The notes: generated from the sequence alone by a model not told the origin. Positions 43,827 through 53,010 are shown, counted from the first letter of the stretch. The stretch: DNA of 53,220 bases from Brachybacterium sp. FME24 (GCF_014897705.1 NZ_JABUXV010000025.1:1-53220), one strand, 5' to 3'. Made by a program: numbers and translations.

Positions 43827-44843
43827 TCAGGCGGCCAGGGTCACGGCTCTGACCAGCAGAGCGACGATCGCGAGCGAGGGCAGGAAGAGCACCGTCAGCC
43901 ACACCTTGCGGTACGACATGACCGCGAGGAACTCGCGCAGCGTCGCGCTGGGGACGTAGTAGAACGCAGTCGGCCCGCCGATGGCCTCATCGGCGTATCC
44001 GAGCCTGCGGGCCAGCAGCGCCGCCCGGAACGCGTGATAGCGGCTGGTCGAGACGACGTAAGGGCCCTGATGGCCGGCCTCGTCGAGGATCCGGTGAGAG
44101 AGGACCAGGTTCTCCTCGGTGGTGCGGGACTCTGTCTCCGCATGGACGCGATCGGCCGGGACCTCCGCGTCCTTCAGCAGGTACTCGGCCATCGCGGCGC
44201 CCTCGGCGCGGGGCTCGTCCTCGCCCTTGCCGCCGGAGGGCACCAGCAGCGGATCGATCCCGGCGCTCAGCAGCCGCTCGCGCTCGGCGACGCCGCGATC
44301 CAGCCGGCTGCGCAGCAGCTTCGGGACCTGCCCGTCGATCAGACCGGAGCCATGGATGATGATCCCTGAGGTGTCCAGCTGCTTCGGGAACAGCTGATAG
44401 GGCACCGAGGCGCACAGGAACACCAGGAACGCGATGCCGACGTGCAGCGAGACCAGCCCCAGCAGCGCTCCGGCCCCGATCCCGAACGGGGTCAGCGTCA
44501 GGACCAGTGCCACGGCGGCCACCGGCGCTGCCAGCAGCGCCAGACCGGCGAACCCGGAGAGCAGATTTCCCAGGGAGCGGCCCTCCTTGCGAACCATCGT
44601 CAGGCCGTTGGAGACCATGAAGATGCCCAGGGCGAGGATCCCGAGCAGTGCCACAGCCCCGGCGGCCAGCACCATGAGGTCACCCAGCGGCAGGGTCGTG
44701 GAGACCAGGTTCGCCAGCAGCGAGATCCCCGAGTGCAGGGCGATCAGCAGCAGCACCCCGTTGCGTACGCGCCGTCGATCCTGCCGGAACACCAGCAGGT
44801 ACACCGCCCACCAGAAAGCGGTCCCGACCATCGCACTCAGCAT
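43827..44843 (-). CDS. YdcF-like (DUF218) membrane protein
   Basis: A 338-aa protein with about five N-terminal helices (1-175), then a DUF218 domain: GIIIHGSGLIDGQVPKLLRSR, VPSGGKGEDEPRAEGAAMAEYL, ESRTTEENL and TSRYHAFRAALLARRLG, then one last helix pair at the C-terminus. DUF218 proteins are linked to envelope processes; the reaction is unknown. An AAGGAG site precedes the ATG at 44843. It converges on bioY. Confidence 0.88.
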   Translation of the reverse strand: MLSAMVGTAFWWAVYLLVFRQDRRRVRNGVLLLIALHSGISLLANLVSTTLPLGDLMVLAAGAVALLGILALGIFMVSNGLTMVRKEGRSLGNLLSGFAGLALLAAPVAAVALVLTLTPFGIGAGALLGLVSLHVGIAFLVFLCASVPYQLFPKQLDTSGIIIHGSGLIDGQVPKLLRSRLDRGVAERERLLSAGIDPLLVPSGGKGEDEPRAEGAAMAEYLLKDAEVPADRVHAETESRTTEENLVLSHRILDEAGHQGPYVVSTSRYHAFRAALLARRLGYADEAIGGPTAFYYVPSATLREFLAVMSYRKVWLTVLFLPSLAIVALLVRAVTLAA

Positions 44844-44927
44844 CCCAGTCTCCTTCTGACGTCCGTGAGGGCCCATCCTGGCACCCGGGGGCCCCGCGTC
44901 GGGCAGGGGAGCACCCTGTCAGCCGGA

Positions 44928-45860
44928 TCAGGTCCCGAGGATCACTCCGAGGTCCGCGCCGAGCTCCGGGGCGCAGTGCAGGGCGAACGCCGGCCAGATG
45001 CTTCCGGTGCGAGAACGGATCCAGGCGAACGCCAGACCCATCGCGAGGGCGAACACTCCTCCGGCCACGCTGAGCGACCACGATCCGTCGGCCCCCAGCA
45101 GGATCGTATGTCCCAGCCCGAACACCATGGCCGTGATGACAGCGCCCCACCCCATGTGCGCACCGAGCAGCCGTCTGCTGGGTGGAAACGCACGATCGAG
45201 CACGGCGAGCATCGCCCCGCGCCAGATCAGTTCCTCCGTGAGGTTGGGAAGGGTCGCGTCCCAGAGCAGCTGCTCGGGGCCGACGGGGCGATCAGCACCT
45301 TCACCGGTGGCGACGGCCAGCATGCCGAGGCCTATGAACAGCGCGAGCACCCCGAGCACCACCGTCAGAGCCGGTCGTGCGGAGCCCTTCTCGAGGCGCA
45401 GGCGCAGCCCCGTCTCCGTGCGGGCCCACCGATGCAGCACGGCGAAGAGGACCGCGACCCACAACAGGTCCAGGATCTTGCCCTGCCAGTTCTTCTCGAG
45501 TTCCGCCAGGAGCGGCAGGGTCAGCAGGCGTCCGGATACGGAGGTCAGCATGACGAATCCGGCCGCCACGGCAGTGGCCGCGACCAGCTCGCGGCGGGTG
45601 ATGGCCGATGTTCGGCCGACGACGACGACGGCGACGAGGACCATGACCAGCAGCCCCGCGACCAGCGTCGCGCCCCAGAGGGAGGCATCGCCGAGGCTCG
45701 TCAGCACCGCGCTCATCGCCCCCCGGTCCAGGACCGCGTAGATCGTGACGACGGCGGTCAGGGGTAGGAGCGCTGGGAGCACCCAGCGAGGGGTGTCGGT
45801 AGGAGAAAGTGGCGCAGGCAGGGCGGGAGTCCGGGTGGACGTCGGGTCCATGGAGACCAT
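44928..45860 (-). CDS. CPBP-family intramembrane protease (Abi)
   Basis: A membrane glutamic/metalloprotease-like protein of 310 aa. The CPBP motifs are in order: NLTEELIWRGAML (EExxxR), AMVFGLGHTILL (FxxxH) and ALHCAPELGAD, with hydrophobic helices before them. Members process prenylated or other membrane proteins, or protect from bacteriocins; the role is unknown. Start ATG 45860 or 45851 (three codons apart) could not be decided. Confidence 0.87.
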   Translation of the reverse strand: MVSMDPTSTRTPALPAPLSPTDTPRWVLPALLPLTAVVTIYAVLDRGAMSAVLTSLGDASLWGATLVAGLLVMVLVAVVVVGRTSAITRRELVAATAVAAGFVMLTSVSGRLLTLPLLAELEKNWQGKILDLLWVAVLFAVLHRWARTETGLRLRLEKGSARPALTVVLGVLALFIGLGMLAVATGEGADRPVGPEQLLWDATLPNLTEELIWRGAMLAVLDRAFPPSRRLLGAHMGWGAVITAMVFGLGHTILLGADGSWSLSVAGGVFALAMGLAFAWIRSRTGSIWPAFALHCAPELGADLGVILGT

Positions 45861-45977
45861 TCTTCCCGATGGGCGCCGGACTGTTCACGCACTTTTAGGG
45901 CGTGATCCCTCTTCACGGTGCGCTGCAGCCGGCCCGTGCCGGAGCTCGGGCCGGCCGTCGGACGCGACCGTGCGGAC

Positions 45978-47414
45978 TCAGTGCCCGGCGGGACCCGCGG
46001 CGAACGGGGCGAGGTGCTGACCGATGTGGGCGGCGACGACGTCCGTGTGCTCGGCCTGGTGCGCCGCCACCACCGCGAGGAAACGATCGTGGATCGAGGC
46101 GCCCGAGGCGTCGGTGCCGCCGAGCGAGTCGCCGTAGCCGACGTGCAGGATCTGGCGGGCGTCGGCTGAACGGATCAGGTCCACCAGGTCGACTCCGGCC
46201 AGCGAGGTGGGGGTGCGATCCTCATGGGCGGAGACCTGATAGCTCGCGCGGGCCTTCACGTAGGAGGCGCGGGAGATGTCCCAGATCGAGGCGAACAGCT
46301 CCGGGTCGTGGGCGGCCACGACCTCGACGCCGCACAGGTAGCTGGTGCCGGAGGTCTTCAGGTGCACCAGGCCCTGGGTCGCCTCGACGCACAGCGGGTA
46401 GATCGAGAACTTGTCCGAGCCCGAGTGCAGGGAGATCTTGTAGCCGCCGAACTGCTCGGAGATCGCGTGGTGCGCCTCGAGGTTCAGGCGCAGCTCCTCG
46501 GTGTCGCCGAGGAAGTCCAGGCCCTTCTCGAAACCGTCGACGTAGCGCGGGGCGAAGCTGAACCAGGAGGCGCCGAGACGTGTGAGCTCGGAAGCCAGGT
46601 AGTAGTGCTCGAAGAAGGTGGTCAGCCACTTCGTCTCATCGACCGCGAACTCGATCTCGATCTCCTGCGTCGCGTTCTCGGTGGCGTGGCGGTACAGGCA
46701 CATCGACTCCACCACCGCGCGGCCGTACTTCACCACGGCGGTGAGCACGTCCTGCTCGGTGACCTCGACCTGCGAATGGCCGACGTCCAGCGTCATCCCC
46801 ACGTAGCGCTTCTTCGCGTCCTCGAGGGTGTCCTCGAGCTGGTCCCAGGGCAGGGTCTCGGCGTCGGCCTCGGTGACCCCGCCGGTGACGTCGGCGACCA
46901 TGTCGCCCGGATCCAGGGTGAACATCACGAAGCCGGCTTCGAGGCCGCGGTCGATGCCCTCGGTGGTCTTGATGTGGTCGCAGTCGGCGCCGAAGCCGCT
47001 GTCCCAGCCGGCTTCGACCAGTCCGAAGACGGTGTCGTCCATGACTTCCTGAGCGGTGCGTCCGAGGCGATCCATCTCGCGGATCGACTGCTGGGCGAGG
47101 ACCGGCATGACGCCGCTGCCCTGGGCGCCGAAGGCACGGGCCTGGCCGGGGGTCGCGAGCCCGGTGCGGTCACCGGTGCCGACGGAGGTGCGGTGGCCGC
47201 CGATCAGCTGGGGGCGCAGGGTGGGGAACGCCGCCTGCAGGGCCTTCGCATTGGCGGTGGACAGCGGGCCGGTCAGCACGTGGCCGTCACCGGCGGCAGA
47301 GGCCTGGCCCTCGAAGGCCGCGAGGCCGTCGGCGGCGGTCGTGGTCAACTGCAGGGAGCGGGTGGGTCCCTCGTAGCGGATGCTCGCCTCGAGGGAATCG
47401 GTGCGCAGGGTCAT
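45978..47414 (-). CDS. uxaE: Tagaturonate/fructuronate epimerase (UxaE family)
   Basis: A 478-aa enzyme of the UxaE family, which interconverts D-tagaturonate and D-fructuronate. The family pattern is clear: TGDRTGLATPGQARAFGAQ, PVLAQQSIREMDRLGRT, GFGADCDHIKTTEGID, AGFVMFTLDPGDMV and KISLHSGSDKFSIYPLC. Metal ligands are likely within the last two blocks. It lies 87 bp after the dehydrogenase gene on the same strand, probably one transcript controlled by the divergent LacI protein. Confidence 0.88.
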   Translation of the reverse strand: MTLRTDSLEASIRYEGPTRSLQLTTTAADGLAAFEGQASAAGDGHVLTGPLSTANAKALQAAFPTLRPQLIGGHRTSVGTGDRTGLATPGQARAFGAQGSGVMPVLAQQSIREMDRLGRTAQEVMDDTVFGLVEAGWDSGFGADCDHIKTTEGIDRGLEAGFVMFTLDPGDMVADVTGGVTEADAETLPWDQLEDTLEDAKKRYVGMTLDVGHSQVEVTEQDVLTAVVKYGRAVVESMCLYRHATENATQEIEIEFAVDETKWLTTFFEHYYLASELTRLGASWFSFAPRYVDGFEKGLDFLGDTEELRLNLEAHHAISEQFGGYKISLHSGSDKFSIYPLCVEATQGLVHLKTSGTSYLCGVEVVAAHDPELFASIWDISRASYVKARASYQVSAHEDRTPTSLAGVDLVDLIRSADARQILHVGYGDSLGGTDASGASIHDRFLAVVAAHQAEHTDVVAAHIGQHLAPFAAGPAGH

Positions 47415-47501
47415 GGGGTACTCCGATCGGTGGGGTGGATGGTGCGGGAGGTGGGAGTGGGGCGGTCGCGCGCCCGGCGCCGGAGACGCCGCACGCCATG
47501 G

Positions 47502-48524
47502 TCAGGGGGCCGGCGGGAACTCGAGGAGCACCTTGACGTCATCCCTCGAGCCGGCGGCAGCGGCCTCGAGGGCGCCCTGGGCCTCGGCGAAGGGCACGAT
47601 GCGGGTGCGGATCGCGGAGACATCGACCTGGCCGGTCTCGAGCAGCTCGATGAGCGTCGGAAAGACGTCCCTGCTGTTGCGGGAGCCGAGCACGGTCAGC
47701 TCCTTCTTGATGAGGATCGACTGGTTGAACGTGACCTCCGCGGTCCCGTTGCCGATCAGCACCAGACGGGCCCCGACGGCCGCGGCCTCGATCGCGTTCG
47801 TGAAGGAGATCGGCAGGCCGGTCGCCTCGCAGACCACGTCGAAGCCGTCTCCGTCGGTCGCCGAGGTGACCACGTCCGCGATGGTGGTCGAGGAGAGGTC
47901 GATGGTGCCGGCGGCGCCGAGCTGCGCGGCGAGCTCGAGACGGGAGGCGACGACGTCGGCGATCCACACCTGTGCCCCGCGGGTCTGCGCGGAGAGCATC
48001 GTCAGCAGACCGATCGCGCCGGCACCCAGGACCAGCACCTTCTCGCTCTCACCGACCTCGGCGCGCAGCACCGCGTGGTAGCCGATCGAGAACGGCTCGA
48101 CCAGGGCGAGATCGCGAGGATCCACGCCTTCGGCCCGGTGGAGGCGGTCCAGCGGCATGGTCAGCAGCTCCTGGAACGCCCCGTCGCGATGCACGCCCAT
48201 CGTCTCGTTGTGGACGCAGGCATTGATCAGACCGCGGCGGCACGAGTAGCAGGTGCCGTCCTGGAAGTAGGGCACGCCGGTGACCACGTCGCCGATCGCG
48301 AAGCCGGCGCCCTCGCCGTGGATCTCGATGATCTCGGCGGAGAACTCATGGCCGGGAATGCGCGGGTACGTGGTGAAGGGCTGGGTGCCGCGGAAGGTCT
48401 GGATGTCCGAGCCGCAGATCCCGGCGTAGCGGACGCGCAGCAGCGCCTCCCCGGGCGCCGGCCGCGGCGCGGGGATCTCGGTGACCTGGGCGGTGCCCGG
48501 CGTCGTCACCTGCAGTGCTCTCAT
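47502..48524 (-). CDS. Zinc-dependent MDR dehydrogenase, L-gulonate/L-galactonate 5-dehydrogenase-like
   Basis: A 340-aa alcohol dehydrogenase. Catalytic zinc region is GICGSDIQTFRG and PGHEFSAEI. The structural-zinc loop is DGTCYSCRRGLINAC, lacking the first Cys of the usual four. MGVHRDGAFQELL is typical of the RspB/YjjN(LgoD) group that oxidises L-gulonate or L-galactonate to fructuronate or tagaturonate. The nucleotide fold is VLVLGAGAIGLLTML. A GAGGAG site precedes the ATG. Followed by uxaE. Confidence 0.85.
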   Translation of the reverse strand: MRALQVTTPGTAQVTEIPAPRPAPGEALLRVRYAGICGSDIQTFRGTQPFTTYPRIPGHEFSAEIIEIHGEGAGFAIGDVVTGVPYFQDGTCYSCRRGLINACVHNETMGVHRDGAFQELLTMPLDRLHRAEGVDPRDLALVEPFSIGYHAVLRAEVGESEKVLVLGAGAIGLLTMLSAQTRGAQVWIADVVASRLELAAQLGAAGTIDLSSTTIADVVTSATDGDGFDVVCEATGLPISFTNAIEAAAVGARLVLIGNGTAEVTFNQSILIKKELTVLGSRNSRDVFPTLIELLETGQVDVSAIRTRIVPFAEAQGALEAAAAGSRDDVKVLLEFPPAP

Positions 48525-48620
48525 GGCGCTCCTCTGGGCTCTGGTCTGTGCACTGTCCGAGGTCCGCCGTTCTGAGCGCGTCGCCGCACCGTGCACTGTG
48601 CCGCGGACCCACCGGATCAT

Positions 48621-48634
48621 CGTAAACGATTGCA
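48621..48634. promoter_or_regulatory. CG-centred LacI-family operator
   Basis: CGTAAACGATTGCA; on the other strand TGCAATCGTTTACG fits TGnAAnCGnTTnCA at 13 of 14 positions. It lies in the gap between the dehydrogenase gene and lacI, about 100 bp from each start codon. Probably the target of the neighbouring regulator. Confidence 0.65.
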
Positions 48635-48684
48635 TAGGTAGGGCCTGCGTGGAAGGAGTGCCCATGCCGTAGGATTCACGCTCA

Positions 48685-48699
48685 CTGCAAAAGTTGCAG
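48685..48699. promoter_or_regulatory. Second dyad just before the lacI-type gene
   Basis: CTGCAA - AAG - TTGCAG, perfect 6-bp arms with the TGCAA half-site typical of LacI-family proteins, 21 bp before the ATG and just after a TAGGAT box (48670-48675). Likely autoregulation. Confidence 0.5.
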
Positions 48700-48720
48700 A
48701 GGATGGCGACGAGGTGGCGG

Positions 48721-49731
48721 ATGACCAAGACCCTGAAGGACGTCGCTGCATTCGCCGGTGTCTCGGTCGCCACCGCCTCGCGCGCCTTCCAGCGCCCCGA
48801 GCTGGTCGCCGCAACCTCCCGTGACAAGGTCCTGGCCGCTGCGGCCGAGCTCGGGTACAGCCCCAACCGCAGCGCCCGTGCGCTGATCACCGGCCGCGCC
48901 GGCGTCTACGGCGTGATCGTGCCGGACCTCGAGAATCCGTTCTTCCCCGCGGTGCTCAAGGGCGCCCAGGCCCGCGCCCACCAGCTGGGCGCGCAGCTGC
49001 TGATCACTGACGCGGGGGAGTCGCCGGAGGGCGAGCTGCCCCTCGTGCGCACGCTCGCCTCGCAGGTGGACGGCATCGTGCTGTGCTCGAGCCGGATGGA
49101 GGAGGAGTCGCTGCGAGAAGCGGCGACCATGACGTCGCTGAGCCTGGTCAACCGTGTCTCCCCCGACCTGCCGGGCGTTTTCGCGGACCCGTCGCCCGGG
49201 ATCCCCTCAGCCGTGCGCCACCTGCACCGCATGGGGCATCGCCGCGTCGGATACGTCGGGGGACCGAGCATCAGCCGGTCCGACGCGGTGCGCCGCACCG
49301 TGATCGAGCGGATCTGCACGCAGGCCGGTATGGAGTGGACGGACATCGGCTCCTTCCTCCCCTCGGTCGAAGGCGGTCGCCACGGGGCCGAGGCCCTGCT
49401 GCTGACCGAGGTGACCGCCGTGCTGGTCTACAACGACTTCATGGCGCTCGCCCTCATGGAGCGCCTGCGCAGCTTCGGCGTCGACGTGCCCGGGGAGATC
49501 AGCGTGATCGGGTGGGACGACATCGAGTTCTCCGCCCTCGTGACCCCGGGCCTGAGCACGGTGCGGGTGCCGCGCTACGACATGGGCGCCGGGGCGATCG
49601 ATCTGCTCCACCACGGCGACGCGCGCCCGACCAGAGGGGCCGACGGCGAGGACATCCCCCATGCCCACATCGGCCTGCCCACCCAGTTCGTTCCCCGCGG
49701 TTCGACGGCGAAGGTCACGGTGCGCGCGTAA
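48721..49731 (+). CDS. LacI-family transcriptional regulator
   Basis: A 336-aa repressor. N-terminal HTH is TLKDVAAFAGVSVATASRAF, hinge helix in SPNRSARALITGR. The periplasmic-binding-like effector domain continues with YGVIVPDLENPFFPAVLKGAQ and VYNDFMALALMERL, VIGWDDIEFSALVTPGLSTV. The start at 48721 follows GAGGTGG; two ATGs upstream (48694, 48703) would overlap the dyad. It probably controls the divergent dehydrogenase-uxaE operon and itself. The inducer is likely a hexuronate or aldonate. Confidence 0.93.
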   Translation: MTKTLKDVAAFAGVSVATASRAFQRPELVAATSRDKVLAAAAELGYSPNRSARALITGRAGVYGVIVPDLENPFFPAVLKGAQARAHQLGAQLLITDAGESPEGELPLVRTLASQVDGIVLCSSRMEEESLREAATMTSLSLVNRVSPDLPGVFADPSPGIPSAVRHLHRMGHRRVGYVGGPSISRSDAVRRTVIERICTQAGMEWTDIGSFLPSVEGGRHGAEALLLTEVTAVLVYNDFMALALMERLRSFGVDVPGEISVIGWDDIEFSALVTPGLSTVRVPRYDMGAGAIDLLHHGDARPTRGADGEDIPHAHIGLPTQFVPRGSTAKVTVRA

Positions 49732-49740
49732 CCTTCGCCC

Positions 49741-50412
49741 ATGAGCGACCTCACCACCCCTCTCGGAGACATCCCCGGCGTCGGCCGGCCGGCCGCCCGC
49801 GCCCTCGCCGAGCAGGGAACGACCACCCTCGGCGAGCTCGCCGGGCAGGACTGGGCACAGCTCGCCCCGCTGCACGGCGTCGGCCCGGCCGCCGGGCGCC
49901 GCCTCCAGGCGGCTCTCGAGGAGCTCGGGCAGACCCTGCAGAACCCGCCGGCTCCCCGGACGCGCTCCGCCACCGTCACCACCGGGAACACCGGTGTCGT
50001 CGCGAAGGACATCTCGACCCACGCCACCGACGTCGACCCGGAGCAGTACGTCGCCGCGCTCGATGGCCGGCGCAGCCGCGAGGGCCGGGAGCTGCTGGAG
50101 CTGTTCGGCGCCGCGACCGGCGCGCAGGCGGCGATGTGGGGGCCCAGCATGATCGGATACGGCCAGACCCACTACGTCTACGCGACCGGCCGCGAGTGCG
50201 ACACGTTCCACGTCGGGTTCAGCCCGCGCAAGAGCGACCTCGCGCTGTACGGACTCGTGAACCTGCCGCGCTCCGAGGAGCTGCTCGACCGCCTCGGGAA
50301 GCACCGACGCGGCGCGGGCTGCGTATGGGTCAAGAAGCTCGAAGACATCGACGTCATCGTCCTGCGCGAACTCATTGCGCACGCCTGGGCGACCGAGCCC
50401 AGCGCCTGCTGA
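49741..50412 (+). CDS. Helix-hairpin-helix / DUF1801 protein
   Basis: A 223-aa protein with an N-terminal helix-hairpin-helix segment (about 1-65; IPGVGRPAARALAEQG and LHGVGPAAGRRLQAAL) and a C-terminal DUF1801 domain (about 95-215; MWGPSMIGYGQTHYVYATGRE, given by parts; VGFSPRKSDLALYGL; LGKHRRGAGCVWVKKLEDID). DUF1801 is a small fold of unknown role. The HhH part suggests nucleic acid contact or protein pairing. It starts 9 bp after lacI but seems functionally unrelated. Confidence 0.85.
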   Translation: MSDLTTPLGDIPGVGRPAARALAEQGTTTLGELAGQDWAQLAPLHGVGPAAGRRLQAALEELGQTLQNPPAPRTRSATVTTGNTGVVAKDISTHATDVDPEQYVAALDGRRSREGRELLELFGAATGAQAAMWGPSMIGYGQTHYVYATGRECDTFHVGFSPRKSDLALYGLVNLPRSEELLDRLGKHRRGAGCVWVKKLEDIDVIVLRELIAHAWATEPSAC

Positions 50413-50499
50413 ACCTGACGCCTCGTCGCTCGGCCCCGAGGAGACCACGGCGGCCGGGTGCCTGCGAGAGGGTGCTCACGGCGGTGACTCGTGACGCAC

Positions 50500-50539
50500 G
50501 GTGCCTCGGGTCTCGTGGACCCCGAGTACGTTAGGCACC
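50500..50539 (+). terminator. Structured element after the DUF1801 gene
   Basis: An outer stem GGTGCCT/AGGCACC (50500-50506 with 50533-50539) and an inner stem CTCGGG/CCCGAG (50505-50510 with 50521-50526). No T-tract. It may end the upstream transcript or be part of the channel gene's leader. Confidence 0.4.
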
Positions 50540-50630
50540 GTCGGCAGCTCGGGCCTACGCTTCCGCGTGGCCCGTCGGGCCTGGACCGACGGATATCGGA
50601 CGGTCGTCGGGAGTCGTCGAGAGGAGCCCC

Positions 50631-52394
50631 ATGGGTCTGGCGGAGAGTCCGCGCTGGCGCGTTGATCGCGTGCCGGTCGCCCGTCGGCGATCCCGGGCGG
50701 GCGTACTGATCGTGGCCATCGGTGCGCTGATGGTGATCGGGTACGCGACCCTGTTCAAGGGGCTCATGCACCTGGAAGACCAGGAGCACTCCTGGATCAG
50801 CGCCGTCTACTGGGCGATCACCACGATGTCCACCCTCGGGTACGGCGACATCACCTTCGACTCCGACCTCGGGCGGCTGTTCTCCCTGTCGGTGCTGCTC
50901 AGCGGCGTCGTCTACATGCTGGTGCTGCTGCCCTTCTTCGTCATCCAGTACATCGTCACGCCCTGGCTGGACCGTCGGCGCACGTCCCGCACGCCTCGAA
51001 AGGTGCCGGCCCAGCTGCAGGATCACGTGCTGCTGGTGGGCTCTGATGCCGTCACCCAGGCCTTCGCGGCCCGGGCAGAGCGTTCGCAGGTCCCCGCGGT
51101 CCTCGTCGTCGAGGACCCGGTCGAGGCCGGCCAGCTCCACGACCAGGGACGTCAGGTCGTGGTCGGTCCGCTCGACTCCGCCCTGACCTATCGCCACGCG
51201 GGCGCCGACCGGGCGCGCCTGGTGGTCTCGACCCTGTCGGACACCGCGAATACGAACGTGGCCTTCACGGTCAGGCAGGTCTGCGGGGATGTCCCGGTCG
51301 CGGTGACCGCGAGCAAACCGGTCTCCGTCGACGTGCTCTCCCTGGCCGGAAGCGATCACGTCCTCGAGCTCGGCGCGGTGCTGGGGCAGGAGATGGCGGG
51401 TCGCGTGCTCGGCTCCACCGGCCGGGTCCACCGCATCGGCAGCTTCGGCGGCACCTTCATCGCGGAGGCAGCTGCGCGCGGCACCTCGCTCGTGGGCATG
51501 ACCGTGGGGGAGGCCATCGCCGAGCTGCGCTCCTGCGTGCGCATCCTCGCGATCATGCGCAAGGGCCGCCTGCGCCCGCTGAAGCCCGAACTGCTGATCT
51601 CCGGTTCGACGGTGCTGATCCTCGCCGGCGAGCCGGACGAACTCGCGGCGTACGACGAGCAGTTCCAGGCCCAGGAGCAGTCCGAGGATCCGGTGATCAT
51701 CCTCGGGGGCGGCCGGGTGGGTCGTTCCGCGTCCCGCGAGCTGACCGCTCAGGGGGTCCCCAACACGATCGTCGAGCAGCTGCCCGGGCGGGTGGAGAAC
51801 TCGTACTCCGCCCTCGAGGGCACCGCGAAGTACTCGGTCGTCGAGGGGGACGCCGCGGATCAACGGATCCTGCGCAAGGCCGGGCTCGACAATGCCTCCG
51901 CCGTCCTGGTGACCCCGCGCGATGATGATCTGAACGTGTACCTGACGCTGTTCAGCCGCCGCCTGCGCCCTGAGCTCCAGGTGGTCTCACGGGCCACGTA
52001 CGAGCGCAACGTCGCCACGCTCTACCGCGCAGGAGCCGACAGCGTCCTCTCCTACGCGACCATCGGGGCCACCGACCTGTGGAACCACGCCGGGCTCAGC
52101 CACCGCGTACTGGTCGCGGAGGGTAACGAGCTCTTCCTGGTTCCGCGGCCGTCCTCCCTGGTCAAGCGCTCCGTGCGCAACTCCGAGGTGCATCGCCGCA
52201 CCGGGTGCCACATCGTCGCCGTGGCGGACGAGGACGGCACCCTCAGCTACGACACCGAATCCATCCCATCCTCCCCGGGCAAGCTGCTGCTGCTCGGTGA
52301 CCGCCATGCCGAGCGGGTCTTCCGGGAGACGTACTTCCGGCGTCGCCGCCCCGTGCCGGGAGGCCGGGCCGGACCCGGCAGGAGTGGACGGTGA
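50631..52394 (+). CDS. RCK-gated potassium channel (two-TM, TLGYGD filter, two RCK domains)
   Basis: A 587-aa channel subunit like GsuK/MthK-type proteins. TM1 spans residues 24-45, the pore helix and filter TLGYGD are at 68-73, and TM2 is at about 82-110. Two RCK units follow: N1 with HVLLVGSDAVTQAFAARAE, C1 around TSLVGMTVGEAIAELRS, N2 with VIILGGGRVGRSASRELTAQ, C2 near the end. The first RCK has a non-canonical GSDAVT instead of GxGxxG, so the nucleotide may bind only in the second. A GAGGAG site precedes the ATG. Confidence 0.93.
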   Translation: MGLAESPRWRVDRVPVARRRSRAGVLIVAIGALMVIGYATLFKGLMHLEDQEHSWISAVYWAITTMSTLGYGDITFDSDLGRLFSLSVLLSGVVYMLVLLPFFVIQYIVTPWLDRRRTSRTPRKVPAQLQDHVLLVGSDAVTQAFAARAERSQVPAVLVVEDPVEAGQLHDQGRQVVVGPLDSALTYRHAGADRARLVVSTLSDTANTNVAFTVRQVCGDVPVAVTASKPVSVDVLSLAGSDHVLELGAVLGQEMAGRVLGSTGRVHRIGSFGGTFIAEAAARGTSLVGMTVGEAIAELRSCVRILAIMRKGRLRPLKPELLISGSTVLILAGEPDELAAYDEQFQAQEQSEDPVIILGGGRVGRSASRELTAQGVPNTIVEQLPGRVENSYSALEGTAKYSVVEGDAADQRILRKAGLDNASAVLVTPRDDDLNVYLTLFSRRLRPELQVVSRATYERNVATLYRAGADSVLSYATIGATDLWNHAGLSHRVLVAEGNELFLVPRPSSLVKRSVRNSEVHRRTGCHIVAVADEDGTLSYDTESIPSSPGKLLLLGDRHAERVFRETYFRRRRPVPGGRAGPGRSGR

Positions 52395-52483
52395 GGGTGG
52401 GCCCCCGAGTCCACTCCCCGCGACGGCCCCACCGCACGACGACCCCCAGCCCCTCGCACGACCGCACCACCTCCAGGAGAGAC

Positions 52484-52960
52484 ATGCCTTCCGCACCCGT
52501 GAAGCTCGCCGTGGGCGACGCCGCTCCCGATTTCGACCTGCCCATCGCCGGCGGTGGCCGGGTGAGCCTGACCGAGCTGCGCGGCGCCCCTGCGCTGATC
52601 TGGTTCTACCCGGCGGCGAACACCTCGCTGTGCACCAGGCAGGCCTGCGACCTGCGCGACCACCACCAGATGTTCCTCGATGCGGGGTATCGCGTCGTGG
52701 GCATCTCCCCGGATGCGGTCTCGGAGCTGGATCGCTTCATCGCCGAGCAGGACCTCCCGTACACGCTCGCCGGCGACGAGTCGCACGGGGTGATGGAGGC
52801 CTACGGGGCGTGGGGCGAGAAGAACATGTACGGCAGGGTCGTCGAGGGGACCATTCGCTCCAGCTTCGCGATCGACGCCGAGGGGGTCCTGACCTTCGTG
52901 AAGTACCGCGTCGGCACGCCGAAGCACATCGCGCTGCTGCAGGAGAAGCTCGGCTTGTGA
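52484..52960 (+). CDS. bcp: Peroxiredoxin (BCP/PrxQ type)
   Basis: A 158-aa thiol peroxidase reducing H2O2 and organic peroxides. The active site is FYPAANTSLCTRQACDLRD, with peroxidatic Cys50 and resolving Cys55 in the same helix, as in atypical two-Cys BCP enzymes (usual form FYPKDNTPGCT, so PG is replaced by SL). An AGGAGAG site precedes ATG 52484; an upstream open frame from 52391 is not supported. Confidence 0.94.
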   Translation: MPSAPVKLAVGDAAPDFDLPIAGGGRVSLTELRGAPALIWFYPAANTSLCTRQACDLRDHHQMFLDAGYRVVGISPDAVSELDRFIAEQDLPYTLAGDESHGVMEAYGAWGEKNMYGRVVEGTIRSSFAIDAEGVLTFVKYRVGTPKHIALLQEKLGL

Positions 52961-53010
52961 GCAGCGCAGGCGGTGATGCGCAGATGTGACGTGATCTGCG
53001 CGCTCTCGCT

